NCBI GenBank assembly: GCA_026874595.1
Contig: CM049320.1
Span: 40,052,714 to 40,116,713, forward strand
Length of the DNA: 64,000 nucleotides
Direction of reading: 5' to 3'
Source: Sipunculus nudus
Lineage: Eukaryota > Annelida > Sipuncula > Golfingiida > Sipunculidae
In this document: one piece after another, positions 1 through 11,995 of the stretch
Position numbering within the stretch: the stretch's first letter is position 1
How the letters are laid out: each line of letters begins with the position of its first letter
Made by a program: the position numbers and the translations under genes
The notes under the pieces: model-generated
Databases searched by the model: none
What the model saw: the letters and a program-made list of their open reading frames with translations, nothing else
Told to the model about the DNA's origin: nothing

Positions 1-185
1 CCTAAAATTGTGCATGTCTATACTTCTCGGGTAGCTGGTGGCGCCACCTACATTTGTTTTTGGGGTTTCATGCATCTGAGCACATAGTTCAAGAGTTGGT
101 CGAACTTTCTGCCTGAAATTTTCATGTCCATACATCTTCGAGGGCTTTCCTCATACAATACTGGTAATTCCACCTACAATCATAT
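1..185 (-). repeat. H2-type module fragment at window edge
   Basis: GGTGGCGCCACCTACATT at 37 is the inverse of the AATGTAGGTGGCGCCACC seen at 49865 and 50145. AAATTTTCATGTCCATACAT resembles the inverted GAATTTCAG..GCATG region of the module. Confidence 0.4.
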
Positions 186-356
186 TTGTGTTGTGTCCAT
201 CTGTGTCAATATTTCAGGAATGATGTTTGTGTATATAGCAAAAGTAAAACATGTTACCTAGATCGACCAGTCTGGAAAAGGATGTGCATATCTTGTTGTT
301 TCTATGATAAGGTATATCGTGAAGCTTTAAAGACTCCAAATATATTGTGTAGGGAT

Positions 357-583
357 AAGGCAAAACAAAGGTATGGTTCTCAGGCACCTTTTTCAGAAAT
401 CAGTGCGGATGGGCCATTTTTTACCTTTTTTGTATGTTTCGATAAAAATGTCATAAGATCAGAGAGAAACATAATAATAACAGAATGTTTTTTTTTTTTG
501 CTAAATAAAAAAAAACATTTATGATGCGGGGGGGGGGGGGGGGGGGTAGACGCAGGCTGTGTCTGAGATCCATACCTTTTTAT
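357..583. mobile_element. TIR-MITE family M1, copy 1
   Basis: Left end AAAGGTATGGTTCTCAGGCAC. The right end is its diverged inverse, GTGTCTGAGATCCATACCTTT. The inside shares CGATAAAAATGTCATAWGA and ATAACAGAATG with the two other copies. It carries an 18-base G run absent from copy 3. Confidence 0.7.
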
Positions 584-835
584 TGATATGTGTGTTTAAA
601 AAAACTGCTTTCACATTGACATGATTTTTATATATAAATAATTTAATCCCACTATGCTTCGAGGATTTGGGAGTGGTAAAAAAGGCGTTATTTCGTTATA
701 AACTTTGCGAACAGATGTCCCATTTACAGCAAACTCTTTTCCCAGAGATTCTTGCCTCGACGCCATTCCTGGAGTACGTATTTTCGTGTCGCTTTCCTGC
801 GTCCTTATCAATCCCTTGGGTTTTTTTTTTCTCCG

Positions 836-1165
836 GGTCACACCGCGTAGAATCAGACTAACAAGAGAACGACTCTGACACCCACAATGCACCGGGGCTT
901 CTAAATGCACCAGCGGCGCAAGTAAATGTAGCGAATAGGGTAATGTAGTTAGTTCAAATATGTTTGGACTAGAATTGTTTCAAAACAATTAACACAACAT
1001 GGGTGTTTTTATGGTAAGGACTTCATGGAATTAGTTATATTATAAAAGCACATGCATGCGCATGTGAAATGTAAACAAAGGATGTTCTCTTGAAAGGTAA
1101 CAAATTTTGTTTTTGAAGTTTGACCGTTGAGATAAGTCGTCCCGGACGTTCCACAGTGCCTAGCA
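836..1165 (+). repeat. Dispersed repeat family A, copy 1
   Basis: Core CACCCACAATGCACCGGGGC, then AAATRTGTTGGA, GGACTTCATG, CGCATGTGAAATGTAAACA and TTTGACHGTTGA in the same order as four other copies in the window. A minus-strand frame across it (reading EAPVHCGC) is repeat-derived, since a similar frame appears at 15.9 kb. Confidence 0.7.
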
Positions 1166-1381
1166 TGAAGAGATTCGTTTTGAGCAGAAAAAAAAACACT
1201 AATAAAAATAATTTAGGGACATTAAATAAAACTTAAATAACACACTCACACAACTCCAACGACCATTCGCAAGCAAAAAAACACAAACAATCCTATTTTA
1301 TTGTTTAGATATACTTTATTTGTCTTCACAAGTGATATTCATAGTTCCAGAATGAAATCTTATACATCCTTTACAAACAAG

Positions 1382-1976
1382 GGACCTGTGGGTCATAGCG
1401 CTCAGCTAAAATTGATTATAGGAATGTTGGTGTAACATCCTAGTGTTTCTGATGATTGAGCACTTATATGAACTACATGAAAGAACAGATTCATAAAAAA
1501 TCTTCCCCTGTTGGCAGGTGAGCAAATGTTGAAAATGGAAGGTTTGGGATGAAAAGTTTAGCTTAAAATGCATCCTAATTTTATTAAAGAAGTTCGCCCT
1601 GTGACCTTGACCTTTGACCCCATGACCCAAAAATTAAAATGGAAGTTACTTGAGTAGTGGGCCATGTATTGGTCCAGTTTGAAATCAACATTTTCATCCA
1701 ACCTGGAGTTATCATTTGGAAACAAATATGTGGAAAGATGACCCTGTGACCTTGACCTTTGACCTAATGACCCCCAGCCCCCCCCCCCCCCTAAGGATTC
1801 TTACTTTATTGTTTGGCCATATGTAAATCAAGCTTGAAACTGATATGTCCATCCAAACTGGAGTTATCATCAAGAAACAATATTGATGGACAAACAGAAA
1901 GACGAACAAATGGACAGACAACCGGACAAGGTGATTACTATAGGGCATCCGCTTATTCAAACGGGGCCCTAATAAC
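1382..1976 (+). mobile_element. Helitron-like (HINE-type) element H1, copy 1
   Basis: 5' motif GGGACCTGTGGGTCATAGCG then CTCAGCT. The core holds two related blocks, each with TGACCTTGACCTTTGACC (1602 and 1747). Then a GGACAGAC-like run (1885-1930), ACTATAGGGCATCCGCTTAT, a short hairpin (CCGCTTA..AAACGGG, imperfect) and CCCTAA. The same terminus occurs inverted at 55272. No protein is encoded. Confidence 0.6.
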
Positions 1977-2009
1977 ACACAGGTTTCAAGACACTAGGTG
2001 AAACCAAGG

Positions 2010-2880
2010 AGTTTATAACAAACGGAGTTCCAACTCAGAGTCTAGTCGTGTCGAATGTTGCTGACAAGGGTCATAAACTCGCTGCTCAAGGGCATAAAGA
2101 GATGCCGCTGATCCGCCCGCTGCTAATTGATAAAGCGGGAGAATCCCCCCCCCCCCCCCCCCTTTCGGCGTGACTTCGGAAAGGCTCGTTTGTTTCCGGA
2201 GACCCCAAGCGTGAACTGACACTGTCTTGTCATTTAAGTTAATTTCTCCGCGAATACGTGTAAGAGAACGTGTGTGCAGCCGTCTTTGCTAATGACGCCT
2301 CAGCTATTGCTCGGCAGCGGTAAACATGGGCGATAATACGAGAAAAACGCCATCAGTGACGCAGCGGGCGATGGCTCACAGTTATCAATGAAAATGATAG
2401 TCATCCGTACACTTTCGTCATAACATTTTGTTATCCATGGAATAGTATAAAACATGGCTTATTATTGATTCCTATCAGAAGTGTGACCGCATATATCCTA
2501 AAGTGGTTCCAGAAAATGGGATCTCCCTAAATATACCTGTTGCGCATACATCTTAACAGAACAAAAGATCTGCGCATTTATATTCCTTGTCAATGTTATT
2601 CCTGTGATTTACTGCTCAGTTACTGGATATATCGCTCTCGGCCTGACACGCTTGAGCGGACTGCGTAAGTAACATCCAACAGCATCGCTAAATCAAAATC
2701 CCTGCCGCGGCTGCGCCTGACCCCGCGGTACTATAAGCGCCCAATACGGTTAATGGGCTTATCATATCTTTATTGCAATGAGAGCACGACTGACACACGA
2801 GACCTGGCAAAGCTTCTCAGAGTGGAAACTCCATTTGTTATAAACTCCTTGATGAAACCATAGTTTCAAATCTGATAGTT
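2010..2880. other. No gene seen; GC-richer island
   Basis: Locally rich in CG dinucleotides (2100-2360), with a 16-base C run. No exon or promoter can be assigned. Confidence 0.5.
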
Positions 2881-3390
2881 TTAATATAATTTGGCAATCA
2901 AAATAAAGGGGGAAAATGGTGGCGCCACCAGTCTTCAGGAACCGAAGAAACCAGAGATAATAAATAAACACAACAGGTTTCGGGACACTAGATGAAACTA
3001 GACGCAAGTTTTCGGGAACTGACAACCGTAGCCATGGTCAATATTCAAGGAAAGATTCAGGGCAATCCATGCATTTATTATCAAGATACTCGAGGTTTTG
3101 TATCAAATTTTTAATTATTCTGGGGTGGGGTGGGGGGGGGGGGGGTGTACTTACAAGCCCCATAGCTCGAAGGATATAGGTCATAGTGACCTAATTTCAG
3201 ATTTTGAAGGAGATTTTATTAACCTCACTGGATACTCAGATACAGCTATCTAGCTTCCACGGCGTCAAAACGTGCCAGTCTAATGTACGGACGGACAGAC
3301 AGGCGGATGGACAAACAGACGAATGGACGGACGATGGACGCTGACCGATCACTATAGCTCAGTTGACTTACAGTCAGCTGAGCTAAAAAA
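2880..3390 (+). mobile_element. Helitron-like element H2, copy 1
   Basis: Starts within an AATGGTGGCGCCACCAGTCT module, continues with GCCCCATAGCTCGAAGGATA and GTGACCTAATTTCAG, then a GGACGGACAGAC-type run (3288-3340), GATCACTATAG, a 10-bp hairpin (CTCAGTTGAC / GTCAGCTGAG, one G.T pair) and CTAAAAAA. This is a single-module version of the large array ending at 52376. A G run (about 24 bases, one break) sits inside. Confidence 0.68.
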
Positions 3391-3644
3391 CAGGACGGCC
3401 TTCTAACTCGCGACACTGTCATTGCTGCCTTGTAATCCTGGGGTTTGCATACGTGTGCATCCTCATTCTCATATGATTATTATATATTAAATTGGGCGGA
3501 TCCAGATTTCGGGTTGGACGGGAGGGGGGGGGGGGGGGGTGGCGGTAAACTAGCCAGCTTTACCGTGATAATTACATATTTTATGTTTTTTAGAGCATTA
3601 AAACCAGATATTCACTTATAGAAATTACTCTGCTTACATAAACA

Positions 3645-4000
3645 CTAGGTAATTTCTGTTAAGAAAAAGTTCTTATGAGGCCTTTGTGACGGACGCATGA
3701 TATTGTTTATCTACTAGTTGTTAATAAACACAGCAATGTTCACAAACGAAAAAACATGTAACTTATGTGGTTGGTTGCATGTATGTGGAAGCTAAAAGTT
3801 CATTAGTTGCAAAACGTGCTTGGCAAAACTTTGGTTCGACGGACTAACGGCAAGATGTCTTTTTGAGTGTGTTTGGATTATTTTGACAGGACCCCCACGT
3901 GTTATAAACACTGTGGGACTGGAGTTTTTATGTATTTTTAGTTATATGGCGTCCGAAATCAGCAAAGGTGTAGACAGTAAACATTCCCAAAATTCTGGAT
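3645..4000 (+). repeat. Dispersed repeat family C, copy 1
   Basis: Shares GTGACGGACG, TTGTTTATCTAC, AACACAG and GAGTGTGTTTGGATTATTTT with 32241-32569, and TGCAAAACG, TGTGGGACTGG with 47165-47410. No coding potential is seen; a 70-codon frame here is probably chance. Confidence 0.6.
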
Positions 4001-4336
4001 CCTTCCCCGGTTTTTCACATATTTACACGTAAACATATAGGTTTATCCCCGTTCTAATAAATTACCGAACAATTATGATTACATGCCTGTAATATGATAT
4101 AAATAAAAACAATTCATACAACAACCAGTGTGATGAATTGAATGCAGTTGCCACTCATGAAATATTGCAGACCCAAACACGTCTCACAACATTAGAGCTC
4201 TGTACACATAAAACAGTGAAGCTGTATAATGCAAAATAGGAAAGCAGAATTATCGGCGGTAAAGAAAATAACATTACATCAAGAAATAAATGTCACTGAT
4301 GGTAACAGTACTGCATAGATACCTTGAATTAGATAG
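4001..4336. other. No gene seen
   Basis: AT-rich sequence downstream of ALP, without repeats or exons that I can identify. Confidence 0.5.
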
Positions 4337-4342
4337 TTTATT
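4337..4342 (-). promoter_or_regulatory. Candidate polyadenylation signal of ALP
   Basis: AATAAA on the minus strand about 405 bases after the ALP stop, beyond the MITE and the (TA)n tract. It is the first canonical hexamer I noticed downstream. AATAAA is frequent by chance in DNA this AT-rich. Confidence 0.3.
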
Positions 4343-4491
4343 AATCACTGCGCCTGCTGTTATAATAAATACAGACTCTGACCGTTTACCCGTACATGGG
4401 TCGTACCATATTTATATTAACAGCAAATATGTATATCCATCGACCTGTATGAAATTTTGTATAAAAATTTTGTATAAAAACTCTGTTTGTG

Positions 4492-4535
<44 letters not shown>

Positions 4536-4550
4536 AAATATATATATATA
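4492..4550. repeat. (TA)n tract
   Basis: TA dinucleotides broken by AAACAAA, directly left of the pogo-like MITE at 4553. Confidence 0.95.
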
Positions 4551-4552
4551 TA

Positions 4553-4729
4553 CAGTGGAACCCCGCCTTGCGACCACCCCGCAATTGCGACCACCCCCAC
4601 AATTACGACCACTTTTCGTGGTCCCGTTTATACGCTCCAGGTAACTCAGAGTTTCACAAATACGACCACTCCCAAATTACGACCACTTTGGCCAGTCCCC
4701 AAGGTTGTCGTAATTGTGGGGTTTCACTG
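4553..4729. mobile_element. pogo-like MITE, 177 bp, in ALP 3' UTR
   Basis: Ends are CAGTGGAACCCC and GGGGTTTCACTG (inverted), flanked by TA on both sides (4551-4552, 4730-4731). The inside repeats GCGACCACC / ACGACCAC motifs. The CAGTGRAACC end and TA target site are typical of pogo/Tigger-type Tc1-mariner derivatives. It starts 18 bases after the ALP stop, so it should be transcribed as 3' UTR. Confidence 0.8.
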
Positions 4730-4747
4730 TATATAGTGTCAGTACCA

Positions 4748-5040
4748 TTAAATACAAAAAGCGACAACAGCAGCAAATATCAATGCCAGTGCATGGACAC
4801 TGCTGGTACTGGCTGCTGCAGCTTGGTCACAGTCCGGTGGGTTTCTCGGCTGTTGCTGACAGTGCTGTTTGTTAGGGCCGACACAAGAGGCGTACATCAT
4901 CACGTGGGCTATATAGCTCTGTTCGTGGACCCCGTGGAACAGGTGAGACATCGGACCTCGGGCGTATATCGCCACGTCCTCACCGCCATGAGTCTCACTG
5001 CTCAGGTGAAAGTTTGTGTCTTGTCTGTAGTCAACCTTGG
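4748..5040 (-). CDS. ALP: ALP last exon (His ligand and GPI signal)
   Basis: Acceptor TATATTGCAG; 97 codons including stop. Residues 436-532. [16 protein letters not shown] carries His453, the last zinc ligand. Then [17 protein letters not shown], a second Cys at KQHC, a Gln/Pro-rich linker, an Ala/Ser stretch suited to an omega site, and a hydrophobic end ([14 protein letters not shown]). The stop TAA is at 4748-4750, 18 bases from a MITE. Confidence 0.95.
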
Positions 5041-6127
5041 CTGCAATATATATGTTATACAATTTACAATATCTGTTTAATAAACATGATATGTTATACA
5101 TTTTCAATATACAATATCTATAATACAATATACAATATATAATATCCAATATATAAAATTAAATATAAAATATATAATATTGATATACATTTAGAAATTT
5201 TCTCAGCCGAAGAGTTGGAAAAAGAGAGATTTAATCTAGTGATGACTGTATCATTAAGAGTACATATACTTACTTGTAACATTGGATCGAAGTATATGTA
5301 CCTACTTGTGTTTGGTTGGATCGGGAGAACATGTACTTACTTGTATTTCGCTGGATTGGAAGAACATGCACTTTCTTATATTGAATTTCGTTGGATCGGA
5401 AGTACATGTACATGTCCTTATTGTATTTCGTTGGATCAGAAGTATAAGTACTTCCTTGTGTTTCGTTGAATTGGAAGTACATGTCAGGTTGGATCGGAAG
5501 TATATGTACTTACTTGTATTTCGTTGGATCGGAAGTACATGCACTTATTTGTATTTCGTTGGATCGGAAGTAAATGTAAGGTTGGATCGGAAGTACATGC
5601 ACTTACTTGTATTTCGTTGGATCGGAAGTACATGTAACGTTGGATCGGAAGAATACGTACTTGTATTTCGTTTGATCGGAAGTACATGCACTTATTTGTA
5701 TTTCGTTGGATCGGAAGTAAATGTAGGGTTGGATCGGAAGTATATGTACTTACTTATATTTTGTTGGATCGGACGAACATATACTTACATGTATTTCGTT
5801 GGATCCGAAAAACATGCCCTTTCTTATATTGAATTTCGTTGGAGAGGATGCACATGTACTTGCTGGTGTCTTGTTAAATCGGGAGTTGATGCACTTACTT
5901 GTATTCTCGTTTGACAGAGGGAGACGTTCATTTGTATCCGGGTCCTTGTTTCGGTCAAATCCTGGACCGTTAGCATAGCCCAGAGTAGTATACGGTCGTC
6001 CGTCCGTCCCTACATCGTTATCGGATATTCCTGCAAGTGTCATAATTAATTAGATGATTTGTATATAAATTATAAACCAGAAAAAATATAACATGCCAAA
6101 CCTTTCAAACTAAGGTCTACTAATGGT

Positions 6128-6177
<50 letters not shown>

Positions 6178-6205
6178 TATCTAAGACCCACACGCTCACG
6201 CTCTG

Positions 6206-6236
<31 letters not shown>

Positions 6237-6453
6237 TTTATAATTATATTTAAAAAAAACAGACTTTTCTAGCCAATGCTGTTTCCTTAATATAAGCGTT
6301 CCAAATAATCTAGCCACCTTTTAAATAAAAGGAAATTTTTTTTTACGATTTTACTTTAAATGGAATATGATTACTATTTAAAATCTTCTGTAATTGGAAA
6401 ACAATTCATGCTTGGGCCAAGCAAAGCTGTTAAATTTGTGGCACTTATAAGTT

Positions 6454-6523
<70 letters not shown>

Positions 6524-9392
6524 GTGTGTGTGCTATGCATATTACAATTACAGTGAATATTTAGTGTACCGAAAACCTTGGTTATAATTGACCTGTCTGA
6601 TAAGACTACCTTTGAATTCAGACCTGCTGTAATGATCCCGTGTCAGATGAAAAAGGGGGATGCTAATTGCCATGCCCAAAAGTGGAAACCCCTTCTTTCC
6701 AGTTTTGGTAGACTTCTTGAAAAAGTTAGTCAAAGTGTATAGGATCACCAATAAAAATTTTTTTATTAACAAAACAAATCATATACTTTCAAACAACATA
6801 ATACATTACAGACAAGACATCAATTCACATAACAAAGTCACACAACTACACATAACCATAACACAAATAGGAAACGGAAGTATAAAGGAAATGAATTATA
6901 TATATAATTATATATATACAGATCTAGTCCTTATTCAAGCTCTTTTAAAATTTTGTTTATGTTTATACTGCTTCAGCAATGTAATTATATCCACTCTTTG
7001 TATTATGTCACCCCATTTCTCTTTATGTCCCTGACTCTTTCCCCTTATCGGCTATCCTTTCTTTCCATATCTTCAATACAGTTAATATAATACAAACAGC
7101 TTAATATTTTTGGTTCCTGACGCTAGCACCTGCATACACATAGATATCTTTTAACTGCCAAAACCAACATATTTACACCGTGTGATTTATATTGATTAAA
7201 TATAATTTATTAAAAATCAAATTCTTTTCCTTCATAAAATTCAATTTCTCCTGCTAAAATCTCACCCAGACTCTTCCATGAACCTTGACTCTTTTTGCAA
7301 TTCCGGAACAAATGACCTATTATTTCAGGCTCTATCTTGCAGAAGGGACATGAGGCATCCCTCTGCTTTGTTTTTAAACTTTAACCAGGAAAGGATTTAG
7401 AGTCAATTTTTCTCTGTAGAACTCTGAACTGAAAGTACAGGAGCTTGCTATGGATTGAAATTGTATGTATCTCTTTACAGGACAGCATAACATATTCATC
7501 TGTCACATCCACTTCTGCTTTCCATTAATTACATATATTCCCTGGTTCGGCAGATATATCATTCAAAACTTCTTGATTAACCTGCTTTGATTTTTTTATT
7601 TACTATTTAAAAAATAGTTACTTTTTCTGAATCCTTTGTATTTTCAATCTTTTGAATATGTTCTTTCCTGGCTAGTTGTACTGAGCGCACTTATCCAGAA
7701 TACTCTAAAATGTTTGGTTTACAATCAAATTTTTTGCAACATTTATCAAATTTGCAAAATCTAGTTTTATACTCATCCTGAATTACAATATCTCTTATAA
7801 ATTTCATTTCTTTCTCTGGCATTGTTCTTATGAACACCATTTTATGGTCAACTATAATATTAGAAATTGAACCATAATGGCTGATCTATTGGTTATTTTA
7901 TCCTCGGGTTAAAATGGTACAATGCCCAATCTGAAAAAAAAGTAAGACCAAAAGGAGTTACATGTTGATATAACTTTCTAAATGTCCTGATCATTAATTT
8001 TGCCTTCTAGTACATAAACATTTTTTCCTTCATATCTTTAAAACTTATTCAGTCCAAGGTTTATGTTCTTTTCCTTCAAACAACTTTTTTATCCAATTTG
8101 TTTTCAGCGAGAATTTTGTACTCTCTAGGTAAACCATAGATAGACACCCCCCCCCCCCTCTTCCTCATTCCAAATGAATTTGAAAAATTTAGTTTAAGAT
8201 TGGCATAAAATTGTTTTGAGGGGCTTGGGAGGACAGACATTATGTAAACCAGCTGTGGTATCACTTGCGATTTAAAAAGTGTTATTTTACCCACGGGAGA
8301 TTTAGTTTTTAATGTATTTAATGTTTTAGCAATTTTAATGTATTTTCAATCTTTTTTAATTGTTTTTCATAATTTACATCTCTCATATCTTTTCAATCTT
8401 CATTTATTTTTATTCCTGAAACTGAGATCGGTTCACTGGTAGACAATATTACGATGAATGTCAACACTATTTCAGTCCATCAGGCGTGCCGATGCTAATA
8501 GTAACTTACTGTGATTTTTGTGTGGCTCTATGTGTTCTTACCCTGATTTACATACACTACTATATTGTGACAACACTATGGATCTTAGGGATCAATCATG
8601 GGAGTTTATTTCGAATAGCTGAGAGAGTCAGTTATCAGTATTCCTATTTTACTTAAACGACGATGATTTTCTTAGTATTATTTTTGGCCTAGAAAATGTG
8701 ATACACGATTGGACTGATGAATACTGGTATATTATAATGTATAGATCTTCATTATAAATGTGAGAAGTAAAAGGGCAAACTGCTCTTTGAGTGTAAACAA
8801 GTTATAGTTTTTGTTTATATTCAATAATAGATTATGTTCCAGGTGATCTCTTATCTAAGCTTAACCTGCTATTATTATTGTTATAATTGTTTTTTTTTTA
8901 TTTAACTGCAGTTTTTCATTTTGTCACTCTTTGATATAAATTGCAATATGACCCTCAACGTTAATTGTTTTACTCTTCATGTAATGGAGGAAAACATTTT
9001 ATTAATCCAACAATCTTTCATACATACCCATGATTGGATTTGACCACGAAGGATAACCTGCGATAGTGAAGGCATGAGAGTGGTCAGCAGTGACGACTAT
9101 CAGTGTGTCCTGTTCACTAGTAAGCTCCACGGCCTTCTTAACAGCGTCCGACATGGCCACCGTGTCGCGGAGTGACCGCCATGCGTTCGTGGCGTGGTGG
9201 GCGTGGTCAATACGTCCTCCTGCAAATGATTGACACATCAGGTCAACTGTGCTTGGCATTTATAACTTTGCAAATTTATCGACTATGTTGCATCTTCAAA
9301 AGTACATTAGAAGGTGTTAAATATATAATGTGAAGTTTGCACTTAAAGTACCTTACAGTCTTAATTTCCTGGTATATATATAGAAAATATAT

Positions 9393-9464
<72 letters not shown>

Positions 9465-9998
9465 ACGAACGATCAATGTTTTACTTTTCCTCGTGCAACA
9501 TTATTATTAAGTTATGAGCAAAAAAAACCATACCTTTAGAGATTTAAAGACATAGAGACAGTGAATAAATTAACCATGTTGTTTACGGCTCTACATGCCA
9601 CCACTTGTATTGCAGCGCCACCTGTTGTACTGCGTCTGTGCTCTTTACATTCACCGTCAGAGGGCGCTTTGCAATACTGTAGGCATACTTCAACATATAT
9701 ACACCAAAGAGAACGTTATTTTCATCTACATTCCCTTTTTACTAACCTTCAACCTCAAGAAAATATCCATTCGAGTTCCTGCTGAGTAACTGTATAGACT
9801 TTTCTACCATCTCGGCCAGGGACGGCTCTCCACCAATGTCGTCCGGTCTGTCCGCCTCGTACTGCATGTGGGAACGCTCAAACAGCCCTGAGTGCAAGTG
9901 TATACAAAAATGTTATTATTCAAAGTATCAGTCTCTTGCTTTCGACTTGAAAACCTGCATGCGTAATCGCCTGGATAAAATATATACTTTATATACTT

Positions 9999-10056
<58 letters not shown>

Positions 10057-11925
10057 AATGAACATAAAAAAGAGAGACATCAACGCCAACACTTCAAACA
10101 ATCATATTATTTGGATAACATGTACAGGTTGTTGCTAAATTTTGGCGTTGATGTCTCTCTTCTTGTTATGTTCATTGACTGTCTTAAGCCAACACCTGGC
10201 AAATTTAGAAATGTTATATATGTATATGAATCAATTAGTCGATTTTCTATTTTCTATTAGCAATATACTTAATTCCGAGATGTGACATCCACGTTTTAAT
10301 CATGTTTAGTGGCAGCTCCGAAGAGTGGTTTTGAATTTTTAAGAAGTAAGGCTTTTGATTAGGGCAAGGATATACGACCATGAAAATGTAGAAGCCGTGA
10401 TGACCCCGCCCTCATCCGCAAAATAATATAGGATAAGCCATAATAATTAAGGGAGATGGTAAAACTCTAAGACGGGGCCTTACCGAGAAGATAATCCATG
10501 TTGTTCATGTCCAAGGCGTTAAGGCCAGCTGAGTTGTGCACGTAACTGTACCGCCCCTCAGGTACCCTGCCTGCTTTATCCTGAAGCCATTCCTGAAAGA
10601 ATACACCGGAAAATTTGATTTCATATCATGGCGTCAAACTGCGCAGAATCGGATTCACAAGAGTGCTACTCTACTGGTTATGGGTTGTAGATAAAGAGAT
10701 CCTTTTCCCTAAAATGCAATTCTGAATACACCAGCGGCATATAGGTATAATTGTCGTTCGGGAGGATAATTAAAGTAGTTCGTTAACATATGTTGGACAA
10801 CTATTTTTTAAAGGCAAATTACATAAACATTGTTTTTTTCATAAAGATGTAAGCATGTGCATGTGCTATGAATACAGAGGGTATATCCTTGAACTGTGAC
10901 ATATTTTGCTTCTGGAAATTGACAGTTGAAACAAGTATTTCCGACCATCCTCCTAATTCCTTAAACACCTCTGCGAAAAAGATGATCACGGCGTCCCTAA
11001 AGATATAATTCCTGAAGAGTTCGACAGGCGGCATCACTGTCTCTTTTCGCTGGCGCCCGTAACTGGCTTTCTCTAACAGCAAGGATAGACTAATTTAATA
11101 TTTTGAAAGTGAGCGAGGTTTCCTTCGTGTTCGATAAACAAAGGCACCCGATATATAGAAGAATTGTGCAAAAAAAAAAAAAAAATTTGAAAGTAGCATA
11201 AAACTTGGCATTATAATCCTAGGACCATACTCAATCTTTTCAGATATGGAGCCAATCAGGATTTGAACTGTCAATATTGGTCAATATTCAAGTTGCCGGG
11301 TAAAATGGACCCCGAATATTCATATCTATTCGGACACTTAAGCACTAAAAAAAGCGAATGTCGCGAAAAATTATCCCCTCAAATAAGAACAAAATCACAA
11401 ATATCATTTATATTTATATATCTATATATATAATATTAAATAATAATAAAACATTTTATCATTTTGTGAATGGATGTTTACCAACGGATTATATGTTATA
11501 TGTCTCGACTCACGTTGATCAAATTCCTCTTGTCCTGGCGTGACCCGTTCAGGAATTCGTACTCGGGATCAGCTGTTGTGTTGGGTGTAAACATCTGTCT
11601 CCCTCCGCCCATGATCACCTGCAGAAAAATAACATGGCCGATGACGTCACTAAACACAAGGTTATTATGACGTGAAATGGACACGAAGTTTAAATTTTGG
11701 GAAACACTATCTTGTGTTTGGTCAGCCACCATTCTCAATGTAATTTCGAGGTGAAGATTGGACACGAAGCCGAGCTTCGGCGATCGGATGGGGGGGGGGG
11801 GGGGGGGATTTGAATACTAAAAACTTTGCGAACTGCAGCGATGATCTTGGAATAACTCGTTTTTTGTTTAAATACGTTTACTATCTTTGATGAGATACAA
11901 ATACATATTATATATCATCAGGTGG

Positions 11926-11995
<70 letters not shown>

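Noticed and set aside
611-910. 99-codon minus-strand frame
   Set aside because: It overlaps family A; a similar peptide stretch at 15.9 kb arises from the same repeat, and there is no known domain.
2327-2392. Short plus-strand frame starting MGDNTRKTPS in the GC-richer island
   Set aside because: Only 21 codons, with no splice sites or homology to support it.
4568-5080. 170-codon plus-strand frame
   Set aside because: It is antisense to the last ALP exon and to the MITE after it.
4748-5149. Start codon at 5149 for the last ALP exon
   Set aside because: The first 36 codons are AT-rich intron; family similarity begins exactly at the acceptor at 5040.
5282-5914. 210-codon plus-strand frame
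   Set aside because: Its periodic YLYFVGSEV pattern comes from the 35-bp minisatellite in the last ALP intron.
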